Part shown: in pieces, positions 36,762 through 45,523 of the stretch
How positions within the stretch are numbered: the first letter of the stretch is position 1
How the letters are laid out: the number at the start of each line of letters is the position of its first letter
From: Flavobacterium branchiarum
GTDB taxonomy: Bacteria > Bacteroidota > Bacteroidia > Flavobacteriales > Flavobacteriaceae
Length of the DNA: 64,000 nt
Assembly: GCF_030409845.1 (NCBI RefSeq)
Contig: NZ_JAUFQQ010000003.1
Span: 1,426,001-1,490,000, forward strand
Direction of reading: 5' to 3'
Notes under the pieces: generated by a model
What the model saw: only the letters and a program-made list of their open reading frames with translations
Database searches by the model: none
Told to the model about the DNA's origin: nothing
Position numbers and translations under genes: made by a program

Positions 36762-38048
36762 ATGAGTTCAAATATTGCTAAACAGAACCCTTTTCAATCG
36801 ATGATTGATCGTTTTAATATAGCTGCTGATATTCTAAAATTAGACGAATCGGTTAGGCAAAAATTACAAAGACCAGAGAAACAAATCGTAGTGAATTTTT
36901 CTATTACACTTGATAATGGTAAGGAACAAAATTTTGAAGGATATCGTGTCATTCACAATACGGCATTAGGTCCGTCAAAAGGAGGTATTCGCTATGATAC
37001 AGCTGTAAATCTCGATGAAGTAAAAGCACTTGCAGCTTGGATGACATGGAAATCGGCAGTAACCGGAATTCCTTTTGGAGGAGCCAAAGGAGGGATTATT
37101 TGTGATCCGAGGTTACATTCTAAAACAGAATTAGAAAAAATTACACGTGAGTATACCAATACCTTATCTGATATTTTTGGTCCCGATAAAGATGTTCCAG
37201 CTCCTGACATGGGGACGGGCCCAGATGAAATGGGCTGGTTAATGGATGAGTTTTCTCTTATTCACGGTAAAACAATTCATTCGGTAGTAACAGGAAAACA
37301 TTTGCATTCAGGAGGATCTTTGGGTCGGGTAGAAGCAACAGGAAGAGGAGTAAGTATCATAAGCATTCTGGCACTTCAAAAATTAAAATTGCGACCAGCA
37401 AGATCCACAGCAGCTATTCAAGGATTTGGCAATGTTGGACTTCATTCTGCTTTGTTTTTATTTGAAAAAGGTGTGAAAATTGTTGCTGTAAGTGATATTT
37501 CAGAAGCATTTTACAATCCAGAAGGATTAAACATTCCAGAGCTTATATTGTATTATAATCTAAATAACAAAAGCGTTAACGGTTACCCAAATGCTATTGC
37601 TATAAAACATGAAGAGCTATTGCTGCTTGATGTTGATGTTCTTATTCCGGCTGCCAAAGAGGATGTAATTACTGCTGTAAATGCTGGATCTATTCGTGCG
37701 AAAATTATTGTGGAAGGAGCAAATGGACCTGTTTCTTCAGATGCTGATACAATCTTGCACGAAAACAATGTTTTGGTAGTTCCCGATATTTTGGCAAATG
37801 CAGGAGGTGTTACTGTTTCTTATTTTGAATGGCTCCAGAATTGTCTCTTGGAATCTTGGAAAATTAATCAAATTAATAAACGACTGGAAGACATATTAGA
37901 AAAAAGTTTCGAAACAGTTTTTACTACTTCTGTAAAGTACAAAGTAACGCCACGCATTGCAGCTTATATTATTGCGTTGCGTAAAGTAGCCGATGTTCAG
38001 CAGGTAAAAGAGATTAAGTTGATTGAGAAAAAATTCAAACAGAATTAA
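36762..38048 (+). CDS. Glu/Leu/Phe/Val-type amino-acid dehydrogenase (glutamate dehydrogenase)
   Basis: 428 residues. Substrate-binding domain with 'GPSKGGIRYD' and the catalytic lysine loop 'TGIPFGGAKGGI', aspartate in 'APDMGTGPDEMGW', then a Rossmann domain with 'IQGFGNVGLHSA' and 'ILANAGGVTVSYFEW'. These are the markers of the ELFV dehydrogenase family; length matches the ~420-residue hexameric glutamate dehydrogenases that interconvert glutamate and 2-oxoglutarate with NAD(P)H. Cytoplasmic. Cofactor preference cannot be read safely. Confidence 0.9.
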   Translation: MSSNIAKQNPFQSMIDRFNIAADILKLDESVRQKLQRPEKQIVVNFSITLDNGKEQNFEGYRVIHNTALGPSKGGIRYDTAVNLDEVKALAAWMTWKSAVTGIPFGGAKGGIICDPRLHSKTELEKITREYTNTLSDIFGPDKDVPAPDMGTGPDEMGWLMDEFSLIHGKTIHSVVTGKHLHSGGSLGRVEATGRGVSIISILALQKLKLRPARSTAAIQGFGNVGLHSALFLFEKGVKIVAVSDISEAFYNPEGLNIPELILYYNLNNKSVNGYPNAIAIKHEELLLLDVDVLIPAAKEDVITAVNAGSIRAKIIVEGANGPVSSDADTILHENNVLVVPDILANAGGVTVSYFEWLQNCLLESWKINQINKRLEDILEKSFETVFTTSVKYKVTPRIAAYIIALRKVADVQQVKEIKLIEKKFKQN

Positions 38049-38095
38049 AAATAATTTACGTTTAAACGGGCTTTAAACAAGTTTAAGATAATTTT

Positions 38096-38180
38096 CATTG
38101 GCTATATACAGTATTTTTTTTGGTGTTTTTTTTTTTTTTGAAATACTGCGTTGGTTAGTCGCATTAGTATATAGTCAATG
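38096..38180. repeat. nested inverted repeat (hairpin element)
   Basis: Outer arms CATTGGCTATATA (38096-38108) and TATATAGTCAATG (38168-38180) pair at 12 of 13 positions; inner arms CAGTATTT and AAATACTG (38109-38116, 38141-38148) also pair. A long T tract (about 14) lies in the loop. It is either a small mobile hairpin or a regulatory structure ahead of the desaturase-like gene. Confidence 0.55.
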
Positions 38181-38235
38181 GAGATGTCTTTTTTATTTGT
38201 TTTTTGTTATTCTAAGTATATATATTATTTAAAAA

Positions 38236-39459
38236 ATGGAACATATTAATTTTTTGGCCTTTGCTATGCCTGCTTTTTTTCTTTTTGTTTACATTGAGTT
38301 TAGAATGGCACAGCGAAGCAACAGACCTGAATTATTCAATTATGAAAGTTCTGTTTCAAACATAAGTATTGGTATTGCGGAGCGATTGATTAATCTATTT
38401 ATCGCCGCCAGTTTTTATCAATTATATTACTATATCTATAATAATTACAGGCTTTTTGATATACCAAGTAATCTTCTTGTCTGGATTGGATTGATTCTCG
38501 CTACAGATTTTGTTTGGTATTGGTATCACAGATTGGGACATGAAATAAATTTTTTCTGGGCTGCGCATATTGTACATCATCACAGTAATGAGTTTAATTT
38601 TACTGCTGCTGCAAGAATAACAACTTTTCAAGCAATTATTCGTACTGGTTTTTGGTGTATTTTGCCCTTTATAGGTTTTCATCCTAAGATGGTTATTACT
38701 ATGCTTATTGTTCATGGTGCTTATTCTTTTTTTACGCATACCCAAGTTATAAAGCGAATAAAATGGTTAGAATATGTTTTTGTTACTCCTTCTGTTCATG
38801 GGGTTCATCATGCTTCTGATGAAAAATATTTAGATAAAAATTACGGAGATATGTTTACGTTTTGGGATCGTATCTTTGGAACTTTCCAAGAAGAGGAAGA
38901 GCAACCAAAATATGGATTAACACATCCTTTAAAAAGCTATAGTTTTCTTTGGCAACATTTTCATTATTATTTTGAAATCTATGAATTATGGAAACGTTCC
39001 CACGGTTTTAAAGCCTGTTGGAATGCTGTATTTGGAAGTCCTGCCAATATGGACCAAGATATTCGTCCGATACTTGAAAAACGATTTCTACAAGATAAAA
39101 ACATCCCAAACCATAGACTTAAATTTAAGAATTACCTCTATTTGCAACTTGGAGCAAGTACTTTTTTGTTGACTATTTTTACTTATTATTTTGATTCTTT
39201 GGATGCATCCGATAAAATATTTGTATTGTCTTTTATCCTAATTACGCTTATTAATTGCGGTGCTCTATTAGAACAACGAAAATGGATTTATTACCTCGAA
39301 TATTTCCGTGTTTTGATTGGTACAACTTATTTTTTATATGTTTTTGATGAAGTCGAATTCTTTCTTGTTCCTGCCATTTTCCTATTTTTAATGGAGCAAG
39401 TTTTTTCTTTGGGAGAGAAGTATCAAAATGCAGTGCTTCAACTTGAAAGTACCGAGTAA
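38236..39459 (+). CDS. sterol desaturase / fatty-acid hydroxylase superfamily membrane enzyme
   Basis: 407 residues. Membrane helices surround three histidine clusters that bind a di-iron centre: 'WYWYHRLGHE', 'AHIVHHHSNEFN' and 'VHGVHHASDEKYLDKNYG'. The C-terminal ~120 residues add further membrane segments, a longer form resembling alkylglycerol-monooxygenase-like members. Expected to hydroxylate or desaturate a lipid in the inner membrane; the substrate is not deducible. Single gene. Confidence 0.9.
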   Translation: MEHINFLAFAMPAFFLFVYIEFRMAQRSNRPELFNYESSVSNISIGIAERLINLFIAASFYQLYYYIYNNYRLFDIPSNLLVWIGLILATDFVWYWYHRLGHEINFFWAAHIVHHHSNEFNFTAAARITTFQAIIRTGFWCILPFIGFHPKMVITMLIVHGAYSFFTHTQVIKRIKWLEYVFVTPSVHGVHHASDEKYLDKNYGDMFTFWDRIFGTFQEEEEQPKYGLTHPLKSYSFLWQHFHYYFEIYELWKRSHGFKACWNAVFGSPANMDQDIRPILEKRFLQDKNIPNHRLKFKNYLYLQLGASTFLLTIFTYYFDSLDASDKIFVLSFILITLINCGALLEQRKWIYYLEYFRVLIGTTYFLYVFDEVEFFLVPAIFLFLMEQVFSLGEKYQNAVLQLESTE

Positions 39460-39505
39460 TAGGCTTTATTTATTAATTTGATTTTACCATAACTGATTCT
39501 TTTGC

Positions 39506-39513
39506 TATATTTG
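39506..39513 (+). promoter_or_regulatory. -7 element TATATTTG
   Basis: TAnnTTTG match 63 bp upstream of the 39.6 kb gene, with TTTG at 39477-39480 (25-bp spacer, slightly long). Confidence 0.45.
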
Positions 39514-39575
39514 AAAGTAAAAGAATACATAATAAACTGTAAGCATAATTTACAGGAAAAATAAGGATATAGATA

Positions 39576-40670
39576 ATGGGATTAATCAATAGTATTTTTG
39601 GTAAAAAAGAAGTGGCTATAAAATCGTATGCCGATTTTTGGAATTGGTTTGTAACAAACGAAAAAGTTTTTTTTAATGCTGTTAGCAATGGAAAAAATAT
39701 TGAAAATGTTTTCTTTGATAAATTATCGCCCAAATTGGGAGAGCTAAAAGAAGGCTATTTCTTTTTGACAGGGATGTTAAATGATGATACCGCCGAGTTG
39801 GTTCTTACTGCCGATGGCAATATTAAAAATATTGTTTTTGTAGAAGATTTGGTAAATGCAGCTCCTCAACTTCCTAATTGGAAATTTACTGCGCTAAAGC
39901 CAGCTATGGATATTAATAATCTTGGTATCAGTATGAATGATCATAAATTTAATAAAGAAAATTTATTTTTTTATTCTAATGAAGATAGTGCATTTCCAGA
40001 TAAAATAGATGTTACAATTGTTCATTTGGATTGTACAGAAGCGAATAAAGCAATTATAACCAATGGAACATTTATCTTTTTGGATAATTACCTTGGAGAG
40101 CTTCATTTTACTGAAAACATTGACAGAATTAATGTAGTTGGTTCAACTGAGGCAAATAAAGAATTGGTTCCTATTGAAAAACTAAAGGATTTCCTGATTT
40201 GGAGACAAAAAGAATTTGTTGAAAAATACGAAGGAGTGAGACATGATACCGAAAATGACGGATATTCTAGTCTTGAAGCCACCCTAAATAATGGTATGCC
40301 ATTAATGGCAGTTATTAATTCGACATTGTTTAAATGGGACGCAAAACCATCGCATCCTTGGATAGTAGCTATAAGAATACCGTATGATGGGAAGCATAAT
40401 AATGGTTTTCCTGATAACGATATGTTTCAGTTATTAAATGAAATTGAAGATGATTTTTTAATGGTAGAATTAAAAGATTCTGATGGGTATTTAAATCTAG
40501 GACGTGAAACAGCTGATAGTTTAAGAGAGGTTTATTTTGCTTGTAAAGATTTTAGAAAACCTTCCCTTGTTCTTGAAGAAATTAAAAACAAATTTGCCAG
40601 TCAGGTTGATATAGAATATGAAATTTATAAAGACAAATACTGGCAATCATTTAGTAGATTTATGAATTAA
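39576..40670 (+). CDS. DUF695-like hypothetical protein
   Basis: 364 residues, soluble, no signal. The N-terminal ~215 residues are an unrecognised alpha/beta region starting 'MGLINSIFGKKEV'. The C-terminal ~145 resemble DUF695: 'HPWIVAIRIPYDGKHNNGFP', 'LLNEIEDDFL' and a last part with 'YEIYKDKYWQSFSRFM'. No catalytic motif is obvious. Monocistronic with its own -7 element. Family assignment is from memory of the pattern and moderate only. Confidence 0.65.
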   Translation: MGLINSIFGKKEVAIKSYADFWNWFVTNEKVFFNAVSNGKNIENVFFDKLSPKLGELKEGYFFLTGMLNDDTAELVLTADGNIKNIVFVEDLVNAAPQLPNWKFTALKPAMDINNLGISMNDHKFNKENLFFYSNEDSAFPDKIDVTIVHLDCTEANKAIITNGTFIFLDNYLGELHFTENIDRINVVGSTEANKELVPIEKLKDFLIWRQKEFVEKYEGVRHDTENDGYSSLEATLNNGMPLMAVINSTLFKWDAKPSHPWIVAIRIPYDGKHNNGFPDNDMFQLLNEIEDDFLMVELKDSDGYLNLGRETADSLREVYFACKDFRKPSLVLEEIKNKFASQVDIEYEIYKDKYWQSFSRFMN

Positions 40671-40679
40671 TACTTTGGA

Positions 40680-41465
40680 TTTATGAGGAGGTAAAGGTTC
40701 AGAGCTACAAAGGTTCAGAGGGACAGAGTTACAAAGGCTCAAAGTCACAAAGGTTCAAAGGTATGTTAGCGAACAAACTTTGCGATTCTGCGTCTTAGCG
40801 AGAAATAGCTTCAAAAAAAGAAGGCTCAAAGGTTCAAAGGTTCAGAGTTTCAAAGGTTCAAAGGTTCAGAGTTTCAAAGGTTCAAAGGTTCAGAGTTTCA
40901 AAGGTTCAAAGGTTCAGAGTTTCAAAGGTTCAGAGGAACAAAGATTCAGAGGAACAAAGATTCAGAGGAACAAAGATTCAGAGGAACAAAGATTCAGAGG
41001 TATGTTGGCGAACAAACTTTGCGATTCTGCGTCTTAGCGAGAAATAGCTTCAATGAATGAAGGCTCAGAGGTTCAAAGGCTCAGAGGTTCAGAGGAACAA
41101 AGGCTCAGAGGTTCAGAGGAACAAAGGCTCAGAGGTTCAAAGGTTCAGAGGAACAAAGATTCAGAGGTATGTTGGCGAACAAACTTTGCGATTCAGCGTC
41201 TTAGCGAGAAAAAGTCTCAATAAATGAATGTTCAAAGGTTCAGAGGGGCAGAGTCTCGAAGAGACAGAGATTCAAAGTATATAAGCGAACAAACTTTGCG
41301 ATTCAGCGTCTTAGCGAGAAATAGCTTCAAAAAAAGAAGGCTCAAAGATTCAGAGTTACAAAGGTTCAAAGGGAAAACTGAGCACCGAAACTGTCCTTCG
41401 ACTCCGCTCAGGATGACAATACTGAAACTGATTACTCAAAAGAGGTTCAGAGGTTCAAAGTAGGA
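40680..41465. repeat. noncoding repeat array, reverse orientation of the 28.2-29.1 kb array
   Basis: Modules 'GCGAACAAACTTTGCGATTC' start at 40769, 41008, 41175 and 41285, each followed by 'GCGTCTTAGCGAGAAA'; they are close to the reverse complement of the 28 kb modules. Tandem 'AAAGGTTCAGAG' words of 12-24 bp fill the space, and a REP-like 'CTTCGACTCCGCTCAGGATG' lies at 41396-41415. Frames across it (e.g. 40780-41037) translate to repetitive 'KGSKVQSF' and are not genes. Confidence 0.9.
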
Positions 41466-41591
41466 AAGTCTTAAAGGTGCAGAAAAAAGAAACATTTCTA
41501 AAAGTCACAACACCATTTTAAATTAGTAAGGAATTAAGTTTCGAAAATAAGCAACACTTAGATTTCTTAATTCCTTACTAGTTATTTATTT

Positions 41592-42359
41592 TTATAAATT
41601 CATTCCTCCAGAAACTTCAATACGTTGCGCATTAATCCATCGAGCATCTTCCGTACATAAAAAAGCCACAACACCACCGATATCATCTGGTAATCCAGCA
41701 CGACCCAATGCAGTTACAGACTTAACGTAATCATTATATTGTTGGATATCTCTAACAGCTCCACCTCCAAAATCGGTTTCAATAGCCCCTGGAGCAACAA
41801 CATTAACGGTAATTTTGCGGCTACCAAGTTCCTTTGCTAGATATTTTGTTAAGGTTTCTATTGCACCTTTCATAGATGCATAAGCAGAGTAGCCTGGTCC
41901 AGTAAATCGTGCCAATCCTGTAGAAATATTAATTATTCGCCCACCATCTTGTAAAAAAGGCAATGCTTTTTGGGTTAAAAAATATACACCTTTGTAGTTA
42001 ATATTCAGTAACTGATCAAATTGCTCTTCGGTCGTTTCAGAGAAAGGAGTATTAATTCCGATACCAGCATTATTGATTAAGAAATCAAAGCGTTCAGCAT
42101 GAAAAGTATCTTTTAAAGCAGTTGCAATTTTGGTGTAAAAAATATCAAAACTTGCTATATCTCCACCAGTATTAAGTTGTAAAGCAATAGCTTTTTGTCC
42201 TAATTTTTCAATTTCAGCAACTACAATTTTAGCTTCATCTTCATTGCTATTATAGGTAAGTATTACATCGATTCCTTTTTTAGCAATGCTTATTGCCATA
42301 TTTTTTCCTAATCCTCTACTGCCTCCAGTTACTAAGGCTATTTTAGTGTTTGTTGCCAT
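41592..42359 (-). CDS. SDR family NAD(P)-dependent oxidoreductase
   Basis: 255 residues. Classical short-chain dehydrogenase motifs: cofactor loop 'TGGSRGLGKNMA', 'NNAGIG', catalytic S/Y/K with 'YSAYASMKGA' (YxxxK), and 'VNVVAPGAIETDF'. Ends 'EVSGGMNL', as in FabG-like members. An AraC-type regulator lies upstream on the same strand, 101 bp away, and may control it. Substrate unknown. Confidence 0.92.
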   Translation of the reverse strand: MATNTKIALVTGGSRGLGKNMAISIAKKGIDVILTYNSNEDEAKIVVAEIEKLGQKAIALQLNTGGDIASFDIFYTKIATALKDTFHAERFDFLINNAGIGINTPFSETTEEQFDQLLNINYKGVYFLTQKALPFLQDGGRIINISTGLARFTGPGYSAYASMKGAIETLTKYLAKELGSRKITVNVVAPGAIETDFGGGAVRDIQQYNDYVKSVTALGRAGLPDDIGGVVAFLCTEDARWINAQRIEVSGGMNL

Positions 42360-42386
42360 TTTTATATTTGTTTATAAATGAAAGAA

Positions 42387-42394
42387 CAAAGGTA
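42387..42394 (-). promoter_or_regulatory. -7 element TACCTTTG
   Basis: TAnnTTTG match on the minus strand 28-35 bp upstream of the SDR start. Confidence 0.5.
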
Positions 42395-42460
42395 AATGAG
42401 AAGCAAAAGGAGCTGTTTGCAAATTTCAATCAGATGTTTGCAAAATTCAAATCCAATAAA

Positions 42461-43390
42461 TTATAAACGAAATGATAACGGAGTAATTGAGGTTTGTTTT
42501 TTGAAAAAGTTAGAAAAATGGGCTAGTTCTTCAAAACCCAGAGCGTATGCAATTTCAGATACATTCCAATTCGTTTCTTTTAGTAAAATCTTTGCTTCTT
42601 GAGTTAGTCGGCTACTGATTAATTCGGTAGTAGTTTTTCCGGTATTTTCTTTAAGTACTTTATTAAGATGATTTACATGAATAGATAATCGAGTAGCAAA
42701 ATCTTTGGCAGTTTTTAATTCTACTTTCTGATGTGGAGACTCTATAGGAAATTGTCTTTCAAGTAATTCTATGAACAATGAGGAAACTCTTGTGGCCGAA
42801 TTGTGTTTGGAATATAAAGCAGTTACAGGCTGTAGTTTTTGTCCAAAATGAATTAATTCTGATACATAATTCCGAATTAAATCATATTTATAGGCATAAT
42901 CAGAATCGATTTCGGTATGTATCTTTTTGAATATTAGCTCAATTTCGGTAGTTTCGTTATCACTGAGTTCAAAAATAGGATAGCCATCAGATTTAAATAT
43001 AGGTAGCTCATCTAGTTCTATTCCGTTTTTATTACCTGTTATGAATTCTGATGTAAAAATACAAAAATAACCAGATTGATCAGTGTCTAGAGGTACGTAA
43101 TGATACGGGATTTTGGGAGTTGCAAACAAGATGGCATTCTTCTTAATGTCAATTACCTTGTTAGCGTATTCAGCTCTGTTTTTACCTCTAATCAAACTTA
43201 TTTTGTAATAAGTTCTTCGATCATAAGCCATAACGGGTTTGTTTTCAAACTTCTCCCAGAGCTCTTTTATATTGAAAACATTAAAGTGTCCAATTTCTTT
43301 TTTTATATCATTGGGCAATAATGAGCTAGGCTCAATATTTGATCCTTCTGTGATTTCTTTATAAAATTGGTCGATTGAAGTCGTTTTCAT
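42461..43390 (-). CDS. AraC-type transcriptional regulator
   Basis: 309 residues. The N-terminal half is a cupin-like ligand-binding region ('ILFATPKIPYHYVPLDTDQS'); the C-terminal half has two helix-turn-helix motifs, 'FATRLSIHVNHLNKVLKENT' and 'VSEIAYALGFEELAHFSNFF', ending 'SITPLSFRL'. The neighbouring SDR gene (101 bp, same strand) is its probable target, a pairing often seen in Flavobacteriaceae. It has its own -7 element. Confidence 0.88.
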   Translation of the reverse strand: MKTTSIDQFYKEITEGSNIEPSSLLPNDIKKEIGHFNVFNIKELWEKFENKPVMAYDRRTYYKISLIRGKNRAEYANKVIDIKKNAILFATPKIPYHYVPLDTDQSGYFCIFTSEFITGNKNGIELDELPIFKSDGYPIFELSDNETTEIELIFKKIHTEIDSDYAYKYDLIRNYVSELIHFGQKLQPVTALYSKHNSATRVSSLFIELLERQFPIESPHQKVELKTAKDFATRLSIHVNHLNKVLKENTGKTTTELISSRLTQEAKILLKETNWNVSEIAYALGFEELAHFSNFFKKQTSITPLSFRL

Positions 43391-43409
43391 GTAAATGACT
43401 TGTAAGATT

Positions 43410-43417
43410 CAAATATA
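43410..43417 (-). promoter_or_regulatory. -7 element TATATTTG
   Basis: TAnnTTTG match on the minus strand 20-27 bp upstream of the AraC gene. Confidence 0.45.
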
Positions 43418-43454
43418 CGAAATATAATTATTAAGGATTTAAATAGATTTTAAT

Positions 43455-44015
43455 CTAAAAAAGGGTTCCTTGAATCAATTCAGGTTGTGTATTACTATTA
43501 AATTTAAAAGTATCAATTACCATGAATTGTTTTATAGTATCGTCAAACTGTCTCAATACGATAGCATCACATACAAAATTGAGATCGATTGAGGTGAAAA
43601 TCTGGTTTGCAATTTTTATATTCTCAGGACTTAATCTTCGGGCAATTGACAGATGAGGACTATCACTTTTTTTCATATTCGAGATAAGAAGTGATTGTTG
43701 AACCCGTTTCATAATTGGTTTTAATCTATTTTTAGAAGTTTCGCTAGGAGTTATTACAAATGCACCATTTGCATAAGAACTAAAGCCGTCTAATTGTATT
43801 TCAAATGGTTCAAAACTATCACACAATCGGTTTAATTTGGATTTAACAAGTTCAAGTTCTTTGTCTGAAGCTTTGAATTCACAAATGGTATTATGGGCAA
43901 CAGAATTTTTACTATTAAACCATCCAACTTCTTTAGCCAGTTGTTCTTTCATTGATTTAATTATGCCAATGATTGGTTCAGAAGGATATATTGCAACCGA
44001 ATAGTGTTTCAGCAT
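43455..44015 (-). CDS. 2'-5' RNA ligase superfamily protein
   Basis: 186 residues with two HxT/S motifs: H41-N-T in 'VAHNTICEF' and H121-L-S in 'DSPHLSIARRL'. These paired histidines define the 2H phosphoesterase / 2'-5' RNA ligase superfamily; members hydrolyse or ligate 2'-5' or cyclic phosphodiester bonds. Cytoplasmic. The biological substrate of the flavobacterial members is not known. Own -7 element at 44050-44057. Confidence 0.85.
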   Translation of the reverse strand: MLKHYSVAIYPSEPIIGIIKSMKEQLAKEVGWFNSKNSVAHNTICEFKASDKELELVKSKLNRLCDSFEPFEIQLDGFSSYANGAFVITPSETSKNRLKPIMKRVQQSLLISNMKKSDSPHLSIARRLSPENIKIANQIFTSIDLNFVCDAIVLRQFDDTIKQFMVIDTFKFNSNTQPELIQGTLF

Positions 44016-44049
44016 TGTAGATTTTATTTCTTATAAAATTAGAGATTTA

Positions 44050-44057
44050 CAAAGTTA
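44050..44057 (-). promoter_or_regulatory. -7 element TAACTTTG
   Basis: TAnnTTTG match on the minus strand 35-42 bp upstream of the RNA-ligase-like gene. Confidence 0.45.
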
Positions 44058-44079
44058 CAATACTAACAGTTGAGGTTTT

Positions 44080-44285
44080 TTAATTTTTTAACTGAAAATA
44101 TTTAGAAGTATTATTAATTGTCACTTCAGTATTTGTTACTAAATCTGGATAATTATTTGGTTTAAGAATTATATAAGCAGATTCTGGTTTTTTGTTAATG
44201 AAATTTCAGGACTAGACATATCATAAGCGGTGTGGCTCAATGTTACAATATATATTCGTGACATCTGGATTTTTATTCATTGCAT
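44080..44285 (-). pseudogene. decayed coding fragment, unknown
   Basis: Across two frames the minus strand reads 'NPDVTNIY', then 'LSHTAYDMSSPEISLT' and 'KPESAYIILKPNNYPDLVTN', ending '...YFQLKN' before a TAA at 44080. The sense is too protein-like for chance but needs frameshifts. I do not recognise it; it lies at the end of the cassette region and may be a dead tip or immunity remnant. Confidence 0.35.
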
Positions 44286-44626
44286 TCATCAAATAGTTTT
44301 TTACTTGAAATAAATAAGTTTAATGATTCATATAAATTATTAATATAATCTTTTCCATAGTCGTTTAAAATAGAGATACATTTATGAGAGTTCCTTATGT
44401 TTGATAATATTTCTCCTAAAACTTGTCTTTTAGCTTCTAAATCTGAATTTTTAATCATTTCCTCTTCGAAAATATCTATTAAAGTTTCTTTCGTAATTAT
44501 ATTTGTTAATATGAATTCCTGAATTAAAACTACTAATTTAAATTCGGCAATTATTGAACCATAATTTGTATTTTGAATGTTATTGACAACAAAAAATAAT
44601 TTATCCTTAAATTCTTCTATTTGCAT
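44273..44626 (-). CDS. small hypothetical protein, immunity-like
   Basis: 117 residues, all-helical, no signal peptide ('MQIEEFKDKLFFVVNNIQNT', 'EAKRQVLGEILSNIRNS'). No recognised motif. Size and location at the distal end of the RHS cassette region fit an orphan immunity protein, but nothing in the sequence proves it. Confidence 0.55.
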   Translation of the reverse strand: MQIEEFKDKLFFVVNNIQNTNYGSIIAEFKLVVLIQEFILTNIITKETLIDIFEEEMIKNSDLEAKRQVLGEILSNIRNSHKCISILNDYGKDYINNLYESLNLFISSKKLFDECNE

Positions 44627-44705
44627 TTTATTTTAATTTATTTTAAAGGTATCTATAAAATTTTAGTAGTTGATAATAAACCATTAAATTGGTTTTCGGT
44701 CCCAC

Positions 44706-44940
44706 GCTAGCGCGAGCATCTTGCTCGTGAGCATAAATAAATTTTCAATATTAGCTAAAAAAATAAGCAGAAAACACATATTTAGCTAAAAAGCTGAAAC
44801 TTGTTTTATCAATTTATTACTAATTTTATTGATTCCGAAATACGATTCTACATGAGATTATGATAATAACAATCAAACTTTTTTTCAAACTGATATTGAT
44901 TGATTAAGATTGTGCTCACGAGCAAGATGCTCGCGCTAGC
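44706..44940. mobile_element. 235-bp element with perfect 28-bp inverted ends
   Basis: The left end 44706-44733 (GCTAGCGCGAGCATCTTGCT...) and right end 44913-44940 are perfect reverse complements over 28 bp, much higher in GC than the AT-rich interior and surroundings. The interior has no gene. This is a MITE-like or REP-doublet structure at the edge of the cassette array. Confidence 0.8.
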
Positions 44941-44995
44941 TGAGTGAGCTCTGACTTCAAATTACTACTTTCGGCTGTCGTCGTATTTTATATTA

Positions 44996-45388
44996 TTATC
45001 CTAAATTACTATTCATTATATCTTCTCTAGAAAATCCTGCATTTAAAATCGCTATTGTATCGGTGATTTCTTTTGAATAATCTACTCTAATTATTTCAGG
45101 GGAGTCTGATAAATATTTAACTTTATAAAACTTACCAATATCTTTTAATGAAATTGTCGCTTTTAAATCATTTTCATGAAAATTATATTTTTCATTTTTT
45201 ATGCGATAGGATATATATATATTAGACCATTTAGGTAGTCTTTTAATACTATCAATTTTACCAATTGTTATTAGACCTTTTTCTTTTAATTCATTTTCGT
45301 ATTTATAACTTCGTATCTGACCGTACAAAACAAAAATAAAAAAAGCCATTAAAAATAATAACGGTATAATATTTCTCTTATTTATCAT
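44996..45388 (-). CDS. small membrane protein, immunity paralogue 1 (DUF3592-like)
   Basis: 130 residues with one N-terminal membrane helix ('IIPLLFLMAFFIFVLYGQIR') and a small beta domain ('ITIGKIDSIKRLPKW', 'GKFYKVKYLSDSPEIIRVDY'), ending 'GFSREDIMNSNLG'. Three close relatives lie at 45948, 47318 and 50840; three of the four directly follow a copy of the same toxin-like tip with a 2-bp gap. The domain pattern recalls DUF3592. I infer an inner-membrane immunity protein. Confidence 0.65.
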   Translation of the reverse strand: MINKRNIIPLLFLMAFFIFVLYGQIRSYKYENELKEKGLITIGKIDSIKRLPKWSNIYISYRIKNEKYNFHENDLKATISLKDIGKFYKVKYLSDSPEIIRVDYSKEITDTIAILNAGFSREDIMNSNLG

Positions 45389-45390
45389 AA

Positions 45391-45523
45391 TTAATCTAAT
45401 ATTTTTGGAGCAACATTTGCTCCAACTCCAATAACTCCTTTAAAATATTCTTTGACCACTGTCTCTCCAAAACTAGAACCCGAAAGGTAATTATCTGTGG
45501 CCTTCCCAAAATGATTACTTATA
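45391..45523 (-). pseudogene. orphan tip fragment (membrane-type tip), truncated
   Basis: The minus strand encodes 'SNHFGKATDNYLSGSSFGET' followed by 'VVKEYFKGVIGVGANVAPKI' and a stop at 45391, matching the C-terminal end of the tips at 47713 and 51238. Its 5' end fuses into the stop codon of the lipoprotein gene 45515-45862 at a shared AAGTAATC word, a likely recombination scar. Confidence 0.7.

Noticed and set aside
40780..41463. Open frames translating to repeated KGSKVQSF-like peptides
   Set aside because: They are readings of the 12-24 bp noncoding repeat words, in one of several equally open frames.
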